DNA of 40,169 nt from Catellatospora sichuanensis (GTDB lineage Bacteria > Actinomycetota > Actinomycetes > Mycobacteriales > Micromonosporaceae): NCBI RefSeq assembly GCF_007483665.1, contig NZ_VIQO01000055.1, forward strand, positions 1 to 40,169, written 5' to 3'. The translations under genes and the position numbers were made by a program. The stretch's first letter is position 1; each line of letters opens with the position of its first letter. The notes below the pieces were generated by a model. The model saw only the letters and a list, made by a program, of their open reading frames with translations, did no database searches and was not told the DNA's origin. Below, one piece after another: positions 29,545 to 37,830 of this stretch.

Positions 29545-30162
29545 ATGCGTCTGACCAAATACGGCCACGCCTGTGTACGCATCGACAACGGCGACGGGGC
29601 CCTGGTGATCGACCCGGGTGTCTACTCGGAGCCGGTGTCGTTCGACGGCGTGGCAGCGGTGCTCGTCACGCACGAGCACGCCGACCACGTCGACCTCGAC
29701 CTGCTCCGGGCGGCCCGCGATCGCAACCCCGAACTCACCGTCTACACCCACCCCGCCCTGTCTGCGGAGCTGGGCGACGGCGTGCAGGCGGTCTCCCCCG
29801 GTGACGTCTTCACCGCGGCCGGCTTCACGGTGCGGGCGGTCGGCGGCGAGCACGCCGAGATCATCGACGGCCTGCCCGGCTGCCCGAACGTCGGCTTCGT
29901 CGTCGACGGCGTCTACCACCCCGGCGATTCGCTGTTCGTGCCGTCCGAGCCGGTCGAGACGCTGCTGATCCCAGCCGCCGGGCCGTGGTTGAAGATCGGT
30001 GACGCGATCAGGTTCGCCCGGGCGGTCCGGCCACAACGCGCGTTCCCGATCCACGACGGTGTGCTCAACGACCTGGGACTGCACCAGTTCGACGCCTGGC
30101 TGGGCGACGAGGAAGGGCTCGGCTACACGCGTATCCCGTTGGGCGAAAGCGTCGCCCTGTAG
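29545..30162 (+). CDS. MBL-fold metallohydrolase (UlaG-like)
   Basis: A 205-residue enzyme with intact metal ligands: THEHADH near residues 43-49, histidine in GGEHAEI near 105, aspartate in YHPGDSLF near 130 and histidine in PIHDGV near 168. UlaG-like proteins are metal-dependent hydrolases of phosphodiesters, lactones or similar; the substrate is not evident. It starts 2 bp after the VOC gene stop. A hairpin terminator follows at 30172-30194. Confidence 0.88.
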   Translation: MRLTKYGHACVRIDNGDGALVIDPGVYSEPVSFDGVAAVLVTHEHADHVDLDLLRAARDRNPELTVYTHPALSAELGDGVQAVSPGDVFTAAGFTVRAVGGEHAEIIDGLPGCPNVGFVVDGVYHPGDSLFVPSEPVETLLIPAAGPWLKIGDAIRFARAVRPQRAFPIHDGVLNDLGLHQFDAWLGDEEGLGYTRIPLGESVAL

Positions 30163-30171
30163 CGCCGCCCA

Positions 30172-30194
30172 GCCGGACCGCGCCCGCGTCCGGC
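30172..30194. terminator. Bidirectional hairpin between the MBL and dinB genes
   Basis: GCCGGAC (30172-30178) and GTCCGGC (30188-30194) form a perfect 7-bp stem with a 9-nt loop between two convergent genes. Confidence 0.6.
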
Positions 30195-30212
30195 CCGGTC
30201 GTCGGGGCGGGT

Positions 30213-31403
30213 TCAGTCCGGCAGCATGGGCATGACCAGGCCGGTGTCGGTGCCCAGCAGGGTGCCGCGCTGCAGCGAGGTGGTGCCGAACCTGCGGCGC
30301 ACCGCGTCGACGGCGGTGTCCAGCGCGTCGCGCGGCAGGTCGTCGAAGGGCAGCTCGGGCTGGATGTGGCCGGTCCGGTCCAGGTTGCCCACCGACACAC
30401 CGATCAGCGTCAGGCCCCGCTCGGCCACCAGCGGCGTCGCGGTCGCGAGCAGCGTCCGGGCGGTGTCGAGGACAGCCTGGGTCTGCGACGTCGCCTTGGG
30501 CAGGGTCGACGACCGGGTCGCCCGGGTGTAGTCGGCGAACCGCAGCCGCAGCACGACGGTGCGGCCGGGGCGCTCCGCGCTGCGCATCCGGCGGGTTACC
30601 CGTTCGACCAGTCCGGCGAGCGCGGCCTCCAGGAACTCGACGGTGTGCGGGCCGCGGCCCAGCGCGCGCTGGGCTCCCATCGAGGCGCGGCGGCGGCCGG
30701 TGACGACCGGCCGCGGGTCCCGATTGTGGGCGAGGGCGTGCAGGTGGCGGCCCGTGCCCTGGCCGAGCATGGACACCAGCGCTGCCTCGCCCAGCCGGGC
30801 CACCTGCCCGACGGTGCGGATGCCGCGTTGGTGCAGCTTTGCGGAGGTCACTTCGCCGACCCCCCACAGCACCTCGACCGGCAGCCGGTGCAGGAAGGTC
30901 AGCTCGTCGGCGGGCTCGACGGCGAGCAGGCCGTCGGGCTTGGCGACGCGGCTGGCGACCTTGGCCAGGAACTTGGTGCGCGCGACGCCGACGGTGATCG
31001 GCAGCCCGACCCGTTCGAGAACGTCGCGGCGCAGCCGGGCCGCGATCGCCACGGGCGTGCCGGCGATCCGGTGCAGGCCGCCGACGTCGAGGAACGCCTC
31101 GTCGATGGAGAGCGGTTCGACTATCGGCGTGGTGTCGTCGAAGACCTCGAACACCGCCCGGCTGGCTTCGGTGTACGCCGACATCCGCGGCGGCACCACG
31201 ATCGCCTGTGGGCACCGGGCGCGGGCGGCGCGCACGCTCGTCGCGGTGCGTACGCCGTAGGCCTTGGCCTCGTAGCTGGCGGCCAGCACCACACCGGCGC
31301 CGACGATCACGGGACGGCCCCGCAGCCGCGGAGTGTCCCGCTGTTCCACCGACGCGTAGAACGAGTCGAGATCCGCATGCAGGATCGTCGCCGAGCTGGT
31401 CAC
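30213..31403 (-). CDS. dinB: DNA polymerase IV (Y family)
   Basis: A 396-residue error-prone translesion polymerase. It starts ILHADLDSFYASVEQRD, with the first catalytic aspartates. PLSIDEAFLDV carries the second catalytic Asp-Glu pair. KFLAKVASRVAKPDG and the helix-hairpin-helix LWGVGEVTSAKLHQRGIRTVG follow, then the little-finger domain. The end QPELPFDDLPRD is near a beta-clamp-binding type motif (QxxLPF). GTG 31403 is set by TAAACT 7 nt upstream; the frame is open much further left, but that part is antisense to other genes. Confidence 0.93.
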   Translation of the reverse strand: MTSSATILHADLDSFYASVEQRDTPRLRGRPVIVGAGVVLAASYEAKAYGVRTATSVRAARARCPQAIVVPPRMSAYTEASRAVFEVFDDTTPIVEPLSIDEAFLDVGGLHRIAGTPVAIAARLRRDVLERVGLPITVGVARTKFLAKVASRVAKPDGLLAVEPADELTFLHRLPVEVLWGVGEVTSAKLHQRGIRTVGQVARLGEAALVSMLGQGTGRHLHALAHNRDPRPVVTGRRRASMGAQRALGRGPHTVEFLEAALAGLVERVTRRMRSAERPGRTVVLRLRFADYTRATRSSTLPKATSQTQAVLDTARTLLATATPLVAERGLTLIGVSVGNLDRTGHIQPELPFDDLPRDALDTAVDAVRRRFGTTSLQRGTLLGTDTGLVMPMLPD

Positions 31404-31410
31404 GACCAGC

Positions 31411-31428
31411 AGTTTAGTACATGTGTAC
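31411..31428 (-). promoter_or_regulatory. dinB promoter with palindrome GTACA-N2-TGTAC
   Basis: On the minus strand GTACACATGTAC (31417-31428) runs into TAAACT (31411-31416), which lies 7 nt before GTG 31403. The palindrome does not resemble the actinobacterial LexA box (GAAC-N4-GTTC), so another regulator is implied if it is an operator. Confidence 0.45.
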
Positions 31429-31447
31429 GAGGAGCGGAATCGGCCCC

Positions 31448-31813
31448 TCAGCGGTAGTCGTTCTCCTTGAGCTCGATCACCCAGGCCCGGCGCTCGGCGA
31501 TCAGTCCCCCGCGCATGACGAAGACCTCCGCCATGGACATGCGCATCGTCGTGCCGTCGGGGCGCAGCACCGAGCCGGTCAGCTCGGCCATGATCACATC
31601 GTCCTGCTCGACCAGGCGGACGATCTCCAGCTGCGGCGGCTCGACGAACGCGGGACCGTCGATGGCCTCGTCGTACGCCTGCTTGCCGGTGAGGTGGAAT
31701 GCCCCGTAGACGGTCCACTCGATGTCGTCGGTGAGGCAGGACAGGATCTGCGCGTGGTCGTTCTTGCGGAAACCCTCCAGGTAGGTCTCCACCGTCTGCC
31801 GGTTCTGCGACAT
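31448..31813 (-). CDS. SnoaL-like/NTF2-like protein
   Basis: A 121-residue single-domain protein with the cone-shaped NTF2-like pattern: QTVETYLEGFRKNDHAQILSCLTDDIEW, then YGAFHLTGKQAYDEAI and a C-terminal strand series (DVIMAELTGSVLRPDGTTMRMSMAEVFVM). Members bind small hydrophobic ligands or act as isomerases or cyclases; no catalytic residues are certain. AGGA lies 7 nt before the ATG. It follows the TIGR03086 gene by 29 bp and is probably co-transcribed with it. Confidence 0.8.
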   Translation of the reverse strand: MSQNRQTVETYLEGFRKNDHAQILSCLTDDIEWTVYGAFHLTGKQAYDEAIDGPAFVEPPQLEIVRLVEQDDVIMAELTGSVLRPDGTTMRMSMAEVFVMRGGLIAERRAWVIELKENDYR

Positions 31814-31842
31814 GGCAGTCCTTTCGAGTCAGGCGTGCCGGG

Positions 31843-32397
31843 TCAGGGAGTACGGCCGATGAAGGCGAGCAGGCGCGTCTGCGGGTCGGCGTCGTCGGGG
31901 ACCTCGACCCTCGGGCCGTAGTGCCCGCTGGAGCGCAGCACCGCATCCATCGGCAGCATCCCCTCCAGCAGCACCGCGCACCGCTCGGCGTCGAGACGCT
32001 CGTCCTGCCCGGTCGCCCGGGCCAGGTCCCACGTGTGCAGGAAGACGTCGGTGGTGTAGAACCTGGAAACCGCCTGGTCCAGCGGCATATCGCCGATGTT
32101 CGGATTGCTGAGGACCTTGTCCGCCGTGGCGGGGTCGTCGAGCAGAGCCTGCACGCCGTCGCTGTGGACCGTCCAGGCAGCCACCGGGTCCTCCGCGACG
32201 GACGGGCCCTTCGGCAGGTCGACGCCCGCACCCGCCCGCAGGAAGCCCGGGAACCACTCGACCAGGTGGCCTACGACGTCACGGGCGACCCAGCCTGCGC
32301 AGGGCGCCGGACGACCCCAGCCGGCGGGGGCGACTCCGCGCACGCGTTCGGTGAACGCCGCGGCGGTGAGCCGGTGTTCCTCAGCGGGACCAACCAT
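31843..32397 (-). CDS. TIGR03086 family (DinB-like/maleylpyruvate isomerase-type) protein
   Basis: A 184-residue four-helix-bundle protein. It has PAGWGRPAPCAGWVARDVVGHLVEW in the first part, with a histidine in the metal site region, and TTDVFLHTWDLARATGQD with a second histidine near residue 120. These fit the TIGR03086 family related to mycothiol-dependent enzymes. The substrate is unknown. GGAG lies 8 nt before the ATG. The C-terminus TRLLAFIGRTP is the normal family end. Confidence 0.85.
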   Translation of the reverse strand: MVGPAEEHRLTAAAFTERVRGVAPAGWGRPAPCAGWVARDVVGHLVEWFPGFLRAGAGVDLPKGPSVAEDPVAAWTVHSDGVQALLDDPATADKVLSNPNIGDMPLDQAVSRFYTTDVFLHTWDLARATGQDERLDAERCAVLLEGMLPMDAVLRSSGHYGPRVEVPDDADPQTRLLAFIGRTP

Positions 32398-32599
32398 GAC
32401 CTCAGCTCCTTCGACTCGGCCGGCACCGCGGGACTCGACTTCGACGCACGGGTCCGGCAGGCCGTCGACATGCTACGCGCCGGGTGGGACATCCCGGGAC
32501 ATGAAGGATCTGCGATCACCCGGGTCGGTGACGGGCGAGCAGGGTGGACTGCGGCTGCCACCATGACCGCCAAGGTCCGCAGAAGGGTGCCGACACCGT

Positions 32600-33310
32600 A
32601 TGCAGATCATCGAGGTGACAGAGTTCTGGGTCCGGTCTGCGGTGATCCGGTTGCGGCACCGGCAGTCCCCGCTGGAATTCGTGATCTACCCCATGATTCA
32701 CATGGCCGAACCGGCGTTCTACGAGGCGGTGACCGCGCGGCTCGGCAAGGCCGACGTCGTGGTGGCCGAAGGAATCCGCGGCGACGGGCGGCGACGGTCC
32801 CCGCTGGTCGGCGCGCTGATGCTCAGCTATACCGCGCTCCGCTTCAACAGGCGCATGAAGCTCGTCAAGCAGGCCATCGACTACCGTGCGCTGGGTGTGC
32901 CGGTGATCAACCCCGACGTCACCGTCGAGCAGTTCGAGGATGGCTGGCGCAAGGTGCCCCTCGCCCACCGGCTGGGGGTTTGGTGCATCCTGCCGGTCGT
33001 CATACTCGTGCGCCTGTTCGGCGGCACCCAGCTGATCTGGTCGAAGTCGATGGAGGTCAACGATCTGCCGTCGCCGGAGGACGAGGACCGGATCGACGCC
33101 ATGCCCGAACTCGAGGCGGCCTTCGCCGGCACGCGTGACCAGAGGCTGCTGGCAGCCCTCTACCGCCTGCACGAGGAGCGCGGCGACGAGCCCATCGAGG
33201 TCGCGGTGGTCTACGGAGCCGGGCACGTCGCCGTCATCGTCGAAGGACTGACCACGCAACTGGGCTACAAGGCTCGCTCTGCCGACTGGCTGACCGTCGC
33301 CGTCCTGTAG
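32600..33310 (+). CDS. TraB/PrgY-like domain protein
   Basis: A 236-residue protein. The segments FVIYPMIHMAEPAFYEAVTARL, ADVVVAEGIRG and, near the C-terminus, VAVVYGAGHVAVIVEGL follow the TraB/PrgY/GumN-type pattern with an early histidine and a late GxGH. A hydrophobic segment (LGVWCILPVVILVRLFGG, near residue 125) may contact the membrane. The function is unknown; family members are suggested to be metal-dependent peptidases or pheromone shutdown proteins. The 200 bp upstream hold no supported gene. Confidence 0.65.
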   Translation: MQIIEVTEFWVRSAVIRLRHRQSPLEFVIYPMIHMAEPAFYEAVTARLGKADVVVAEGIRGDGRRRSPLVGALMLSYTALRFNRRMKLVKQAIDYRALGVPVINPDVTVEQFEDGWRKVPLAHRLGVWCILPVVILVRLFGGTQLIWSKSMEVNDLPSPEDEDRIDAMPELEAAFAGTRDQRLLAALYRLHEERGDEPIEVAVVYGAGHVAVIVEGLTTQLGYKARSADWLTVAVL

Positions 33311-33762
33311 TGACGGCGGCGACGGCCCAGCGGGCGACGGCATGTTGCGCCTCGACGACACCGTCGAGCGATGGCTGCCGGGCATGGTCGCCGATGGCGG
33401 CGCCGTCACCGTCCGCCAGCTGCTGATGCACACGTCCGGGCTGTACAACTACACCGACGCCTGGGCCACCAACGGCCTGCTGGACGTCGACGTGCTGCTG
33501 TCGCGGCGGAACCTGAGGGTCCGTCCCGAGGAGACGGTCGCCCTCGACGGACAGCGGGCTCGGTCTCGTCCGGGTCCACCTGCCGGGCGGCTCGGCCGTC
33601 TGGGGAGAACACGGCGGCTTCTTCGGCTACGACACCTTCTCGTTCCACTCCCCGGACGCGTCCCGGCAGCTCACGATTTCGATTACCACCGACACGGGCC
33701 GGTCGCCGAGCACCGGGCAGGTGCTGCAGTACTTCGAGTTCGTCTTCTACGACCCCGCCTGA
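33311..33762 (+). pseudogene. Serine hydrolase (beta-lactamase class C family) pseudogene
   Basis: The remnant opens VTAATAQ, shifts frame to DGMLRLDDTVERWLPGMV, then VRQLLMHTSGLYNYTDA. A large deletion and another frame change lead to DSGLGLVRVHLPGGSAVWGE, then HGGFFGYDTFSFHSPD and an end at YFEFVFYDPA. These are the start-of-domain and HxG regions of a secreted serine hydrolase like the intact one at 38298. The SxxK nucleophile region and the central part with YxN are missing. Confidence 0.75.
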
Positions 33763-33877
33763 CGGCGCCCCTCCCGGCCGCCCCCCGGTGTCGGCCAGCC
33801 CTGGCGTCGGCTTGGAATTGTTCGTGGCAAGGATATTCGGACGACAGCCGGGTGGTCGATCGCCAGAATCGTGAGCC

Positions 33878-34702
33878 GTGACCACCGCCGCTCCGGCCGT
33901 CGACTTCCTCGTGCTGCCACCACGCCCTGACAGCACCGCAGAACTGCTCGCCGCATCGGCGCGGCGGGCAGGCCTGGTCGTGGAGCAGCTGCCCGGACCG
34001 GTGGTCCCGGACCGGCTGCGGCACGCCACGGGCGGGCACCTGCGCGGCGGGCCCGCCTTCGCCGGGGCGGTCGCCACGGACCTCGGCCTCGCTCTGCTCG
34101 AACCGGACGACGACTGGCTGACCAAACTGCCGTACGAGTACACCCGCCGCGACATCGTCCTCACCACCCTCGGCGAGGCGCGCTGGTCCCGTACGCCGAT
34201 GTTCGTCAAGCCGCCCAGGGAGAAGGGCCTACCGGCCGCCGTCTACGCCGACGGCTCCCGCCTGCCCGGCAACGAGCACCACACCGCCGACACGGTGGTG
34301 CTGGTCAGCGAGATCGTCACGTTCCTGGTGGAGTACCGGCTGTTTGTCCTTGACGGCACCGTGCACACCGCCAGCCGCTACGCCACCCACGGCCGGCTCG
34401 ACCCGGCCCCGCTCGACGCCTGCCCGCACCGGGCCGCCGTGCTCGACTTCGCCGCAGACCTGCTCGGCGCGTGCGCCGACAGCCTGCCCAGCGCCGTCGT
34501 CGTCGACGTCGGCCTGGCCGGCGACGCCGACCGCGGCACCGAGCACTGGGCCGTGGTGGAGGCGAACATGGCCTGGTTCAGCACGAGCTACGCCGCCGAC
34601 CCCGACCGGGTCCTGGACGTCGTGCTCTGCGCGGCCGGACCACGCGACCGTCTGGCCCCCCGCGACCGGGCGTTCACCCGGCTGCGCACACCCGAGGCGT
34701 AG
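33878..34702 (+). CDS. ATP-grasp domain protein (DUF4343-like)
   Basis: A 274-residue protein. MFVKPPREKGLPAAVYADGSRLP, the segment TVVLVSEIVTFLVEYRLFVLDG and the late acidic metal-binding part EHWAVVEANMAWFSTSY fit the DUF4343 ATP-grasp group of carboxylate-amine ligases. The partner substrate is unknown; no obvious peptide precursor is next to it. The GTG at 33878 has CAGAAT 8 nt upstream, compatible with a leaderless start. The next gene follows after 34 bp. Confidence 0.78.
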   Translation: MTTAAPAVDFLVLPPRPDSTAELLAASARRAGLVVEQLPGPVVPDRLRHATGGHLRGGPAFAGAVATDLGLALLEPDDDWLTKLPYEYTRRDIVLTTLGEARWSRTPMFVKPPREKGLPAAVYADGSRLPGNEHHTADTVVLVSEIVTFLVEYRLFVLDGTVHTASRYATHGRLDPAPLDACPHRAAVLDFAADLLGACADSLPSAVVVDVGLAGDADRGTEHWAVVEANMAWFSTSYAADPDRVLDVVLCAAGPRDRLAPRDRAFTRLRTPEA

Positions 34703-34724
34703 CGGCCGGCAGCCCGGTCCGGCT

Positions 34725-34730
34725 TAGGAT
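34725..34730 (+). promoter_or_regulatory. -10 element (TAGGAT) of the leaderless hypothetical gene
   Basis: TAGGAT lies 6 nt before GTG 34737. Confidence 0.5.
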
Positions 34731-34736
34731 CACGCG

Positions 34737-35399
34737 GTGAACGTGTACCAGGTCGCCGCCGGGCTGCCCGCCATCGACCTGCTGCGCAGGCGCTGCAAGG
34801 CACTGGCCGTGCTGGAGCGGATCATCGGCAGCTCGTTTCCGTACTACACCTACACGTGTGCGTGGGGCGAGGACGAGGCCGCACTGATGAGCAACGGCAG
34901 CGGTGACGAGTGGGCCGTCGTGTTCACCGCCGACGGCGCGTTCATCCGGGTGTTCGACCACGAGTCGGAGATGTCCCCCTACCGCGACGAGGACCGCGAG
35001 CTGTGGCCCGGTTTGCTCGACGGCCTGCCCACGGTGTTCCGTCCGCAGGCGGAAGAGCCTGCGTCCAGTGACGAGCCGGGGCAGTTGATGGCCACGGCGG
35101 TGCTGTGGCGTCTGGCCGGCGACGACCGCTGGCATGCCGGCGAGACCATCACCTTCCCAGCTGACGACACCACCGACGGCTCGGGCATGCTCACGATCCT
35201 GCTGGACGACATCGTCGATCGGTACGTGGAGTTCGCCGGGTACTACTACGAGATCGGGGTGGATCCGGCGATCGTCGAGCATGTCGTCGCGCACCGGCCG
35301 CTGACCGACGCGGTCGTACGCGCGCTCAACCCTGCGACGGCCCTCGCCGGGTTGCAGAGAGACCTGGCTGCCATCGGGTACCCGATGGCAGCCAGGTAA
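34737..35399 (+). CDS. Hypothetical protein ending in a palindrome
   Basis: A 220-residue soluble acidic protein without a recognised domain. It has SSFPYYTYTCAWGEDEAALM near the N-terminus and VDRYVEFAGYYYEIGVDPAI in the last third. GTG 34737 is chosen through the TAGGAT element 6 nt upstream. The final twelve codons and the first base of the stop codon are one perfect 36-bp palindrome (35362-35397), so the terminator is built into the coding sequence. It converges on the lipoprotein gene. Confidence 0.7.
   Translation: MNVYQVAAGLPAIDLLRRRCKALAVLERIIGSSFPYYTYTCAWGEDEAALMSNGSGDEWAVVFTADGAFIRVFDHESEMSPYRDEDRELWPGLLDGLPTVFRPQAEEPASSDEPGQLMATAVLWRLAGDDRWHAGETITFPADDTTDGSGMLTILLDDIVDRYVEFAGYYYEIGVDPAIVEHVVAHRPLTDAVVRALNPATALAGLQRDLAAIGYPMAAR
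35362..35397. terminator. Perfect 36-bp palindrome overlapping the 3' end of a gene
   Basis: ACCTGGCTGCCATCGGGT is followed directly by its exact reverse complement, with no loop spacer. It spans the last codons (residues DLAAIGYPMAAR) and 9 bp remain to the stop of the convergent gene at 35407, so it likely terminates both transcripts. Confidence 0.75.
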
Positions 35400-35406
35400 C
35401 GTCGTC

Positions 35407-36891
35407 CTACTGGTACGAGACGAACACCGGCGACGGCTCGATCGCGATGGTCTGCTTCGGCGAGAACGTCGGCTTGTCCTCGTCGTAGAAGTTCTTCCAG
35501 CCCCACCAGATCTGGTTCGGCGCCTCGGCGCGTACGGCGTCCCAGGTCGCCATCTTCTCGCTCGCCGAACCGAAGCCGTCGGCGTGGATCACCACGGCAA
35601 GCTCGTCGACGTTCGTGTCGATTCCCGTCCGCCCGGTGATCATGTCGGTCCGGAACTGGTGCAGCATCAGGATCTTCTGCGGCAGGTGGCGGGAGCGGGT
35701 GAGCTCGGCGAGCCAGGCCGCCGTCTTGTTGATCTCGTTGGCGCCGACCGAGCCGATCTGCACCATGTGGCGCTGGTGGGGCGCGAGCCGCCACTCCGGG
35801 TCGAGCGCGAGTCCGACGTGCGGCTGCACGAGCAGTTCCTCGTACCGTTTGGCCTGGGTGAGGAAGTCGGTCCTACCGGGCTGCAGGTCGAGCAGGACGT
35901 AGATGCCCGCGGCACCGGCGGCGTCGACCCAGGGGCGCAGATGCTCGACCGTCGACTCGTTGGAGAAGTCGCCGTCAGGTCCCGGGTCGCTGGAAGCCAC
36001 CGTGGTGATGATCTCGAAGGCGGGCACGACCAGGCCCTTGTCGATGGCGGCGTACTGGGCGGCGACCTTGCGGGCGCGGGCGACCGCGGCTTGGACGCCC
36101 TGCTCGCCGAGCGAGCCGAGGCCGGAGTCGCCGGGGTGGCCGTAGAGGGCGATCAGGCGGCGGTTCGGGAACACGACCTGGCGGCCGCCGGGCAGCAGCG
36201 TGCCGGTGGCGGCGGTGGCGATCCGGTTGCGGAGCCGTTCCGCGGGGCCGAAGGCGCTGCCGAGGGCCATCACGTGTGTCGCCGGACGGCCCGCGAGCGC
36301 TTTGATGACCGCGTCGTCGGAGCGGGGATCCGGGTCCTTGAGCACCAGCACCTGGGCGCGGCTCGCCTTCGCGGTGGCCGTCGCTGCGGCGGCGTCCGCC
36401 CGGTCGAGGGTCAGCACGACCAGCTGGTTGAGCGGGGCCGCGGCCCCCAGCTTCGGCAGTCCGCCGTCGAACGGCTTCACCGCCTGTCCTTCGATCGCGT
36501 GGTCCTTGGCCCAGCCGGTGGCCGCGTCGCCGACCGGGATGAGGGTCTTGGGCGCGAGCCGGCCGAGCTCTTCGCGCACCGCGGCCGCTGTGCCGTCGGC
36601 GGCTGCGGTGAGCAGCACCGGCACGCCGAGTTGTTCGGCGACCGTGCCGGCGCGGGCGACGCTCGGTTCGTCCTGCTCGCCGACGAGCACGACCGCCGGG
36701 GCATGGCTGAACAGCGAGCGGCTGGCCTGGACCGCCAGTTCCGCGCCGGTGGCGCCGGCCACGACGGTGGTCAGCTCGGTCGGCATGACCGTGCGGGACG
36801 CCGCCTTGGCGTCTGCGTTGAAGGCCGCGGTGCAGCCGCCGGCCAGCAGGACGCAGGCGAACAGCGCGGGACGAAGCCGGGATACGTGCAT
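35407..36891 (-). CDS. Cell-surface lipoprotein with possible CWB2-like N-terminal region
   Basis: A 494-residue lipoprotein. The signal peptide MHVSRLRPALFACVLLAGGC contains the lipobox LAGGC with the acylated cysteine at residue 20. Residues about 45-240 resemble repeat units of cell-wall-binding repeat 2 type (APAVVLVGEQDEPSVARAGT, then LGVPVLLTAAADGT and LGRLAPKTLIPVGDAA). The second half (about 270-494) looks like a TIM-barrel glycosidase-type fold, with VGLALDPEWRL and AVVIHADGFGSA, but no catalytic pair is certain. ATG 36891 is fixed by the signal peptide. Confidence 0.68.
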   Translation of the reverse strand: MHVSRLRPALFACVLLAGGCTAAFNADAKAASRTVMPTELTTVVAGATGAELAVQASRSLFSHAPAVVLVGEQDEPSVARAGTVAEQLGVPVLLTAAADGTAAAVREELGRLAPKTLIPVGDAATGWAKDHAIEGQAVKPFDGGLPKLGAAAPLNQLVVLTLDRADAAAATATAKASRAQVLVLKDPDPRSDDAVIKALAGRPATHVMALGSAFGPAERLRNRIATAATGTLLPGGRQVVFPNRRLIALYGHPGDSGLGSLGEQGVQAAVARARKVAAQYAAIDKGLVVPAFEIITTVASSDPGPDGDFSNESTVEHLRPWVDAAGAAGIYVLLDLQPGRTDFLTQAKRYEELLVQPHVGLALDPEWRLAPHQRHMVQIGSVGANEINKTAAWLAELTRSRHLPQKILMLHQFRTDMITGRTGIDTNVDELAVVIHADGFGSASEKMATWDAVRAEAPNQIWWGWKNFYDEDKPTFSPKQTIAIEPSPVFVSYQ

Positions 36892-37038
36892 GGTGCGCCT
36901 CACAGAGAACAGCAACCGCCAAAGTGGGACATTCTGCCCAAACGGTAACGGCTTGACCACGCTCCGTGTGGCGGATACTGCATTTCGGCACAAACCGGGT
37001 CGACGATCGGCGAGCTGTACGCCCGGCCGGGCGGCGGG

Positions 37039-37461
37039 CTACTTGTCCAGCAGATCCAGTACGACGTCGTCGGCCAGGTGGCGGCGCGCCTGCCCGCCGT
37101 CGTAGGTGGCCAGCAGCGCACCACGGCGGCGGGCTTCGATCACCGCGTGCCCCATGTCGTGGCCGATCTCGACCGCTTCGACGGCGTCGGCGCCGAGCAG
37201 CGGCAGGATCACCGTCACCGCCTCCGGGCGGCTCACCATGCCGATCAGGCGTTGCCGCTCGTCCGTGTCGAGCTGCCAGTGCGCGGCCACGAACTGTCCC
37301 GCCGGGACGCCGACCAGGCTGATGCCGTCGTCCTCCTCGACCATGGCGATCAGCTCCGCCACACCCATGCCGGTCAACCGGGCGTACGCGGTCAGCGCGG
37401 TCAGGTCGAGCACCACTCGCACCTGCGGCTCGGTCGCGACCGGCTCATCCGGTGGCCTCAC
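37039..37461 (-). CDS. PIN-like domain protein, probable toxin
   Basis: A 140-residue protein. VRVVLDLTALTAYARL gives the first acidic residue of a PIN-type nuclease, AVEIGHDMGHAVIEARRRGALLATYDGG the later ones, and the fold order matches VapC-like toxins. Some canonical acidic positions are uncertain, so activity is not assured. The ATG overlaps the stop of the RHH gene (ATGA), the standard antitoxin-toxin arrangement. It would act as an RNase held in check by the upstream antitoxin. Confidence 0.65.
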   Translation of the reverse strand: MRPPDEPVATEPQVRVVLDLTALTAYARLTGMGVAELIAMVEEDDGISLVGVPAGQFVAAHWQLDTDERQRLIGMVSRPEAVTVILPLLGADAVEAVEIGHDMGHAVIEARRRGALLATYDGGQARRHLADDVVLDLLDK

Positions 37462-37697
37462 CCGCGACTCTTACGCCGCGACTCCAGCGCTTGCACCTTC
37501 TCCCGCATCCGCTGCACGCCCTCGGCCGTGACGAGATAACCCGCCTCGCGCAGCATCGCCTGGGTGGCCCTGCGACGCTCCAGGGTCTGCACGGCCTCGG
37601 CGAGATACCGGGACTGGTTGCCCTTGCCCTGGTTCTCGACGATGTCGGCAATGTGCGCAGGCAGGTACACCGTGACCCTCCGACCAGGCGATGTCAT
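37458..37697 (-). CDS. Ribbon-helix-helix antitoxin-like regulator
   Basis: A 79-residue protein. The N-terminal ribbon is GRRVTVYLPAHIADIVENQG, then helix NQSRYLAEAVQTLERRRATQ. The basic C-terminal tail VQALESRRKSRG follows a segment that may wrap the toxin. ATG 37697 is set by TAGTCT 7 nt upstream. A 36-bp dyad with 10-bp perfect arms covers the start codon and this -10 element, so autorepression by the antitoxin or the complex is very likely. Confidence 0.78.
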   Translation of the reverse strand: MTSPGRRVTVYLPAHIADIVENQGKGNQSRYLAEAVQTLERRRATQAMLREAGYLVTAEGVQRMREKVQALESRRKSRG

Positions 37698-37725
37698 ACC
37701 TTCGAGACTACATCTGTATGACATC
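37690..37725. promoter_or_regulatory. 36-bp dyad operator of the RHH/PIN operon
   Basis: GATGTCATAC (37690-37699) and GTATGACATC (37716-37725) are perfect 10-bp arms around 16 nt. The minus-strand -10 element TAGTCT (37705-37710) lies in the centre and the start codon lies in the left arm. Confidence 0.7.
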
Positions 37726-37830
37726 CGGCGGGAAGGCGAATCGCCAGGTGCGGGAGATCTCCCACGAGTGCGGCTGCGTGCCGGGCCGAAGAGCTGCGGC
37801 CCGCCACGAGCACCAGCGGCAAACCTCGTC

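Noticed and set aside
31404..32231. Long open frame upstream of and in frame with dinB, suggesting a fusion protein
   Set aside because: It runs antisense or out of frame through the SnoaL-like and TIGR03086 genes, and dinB has its own leaderless start at 31403.
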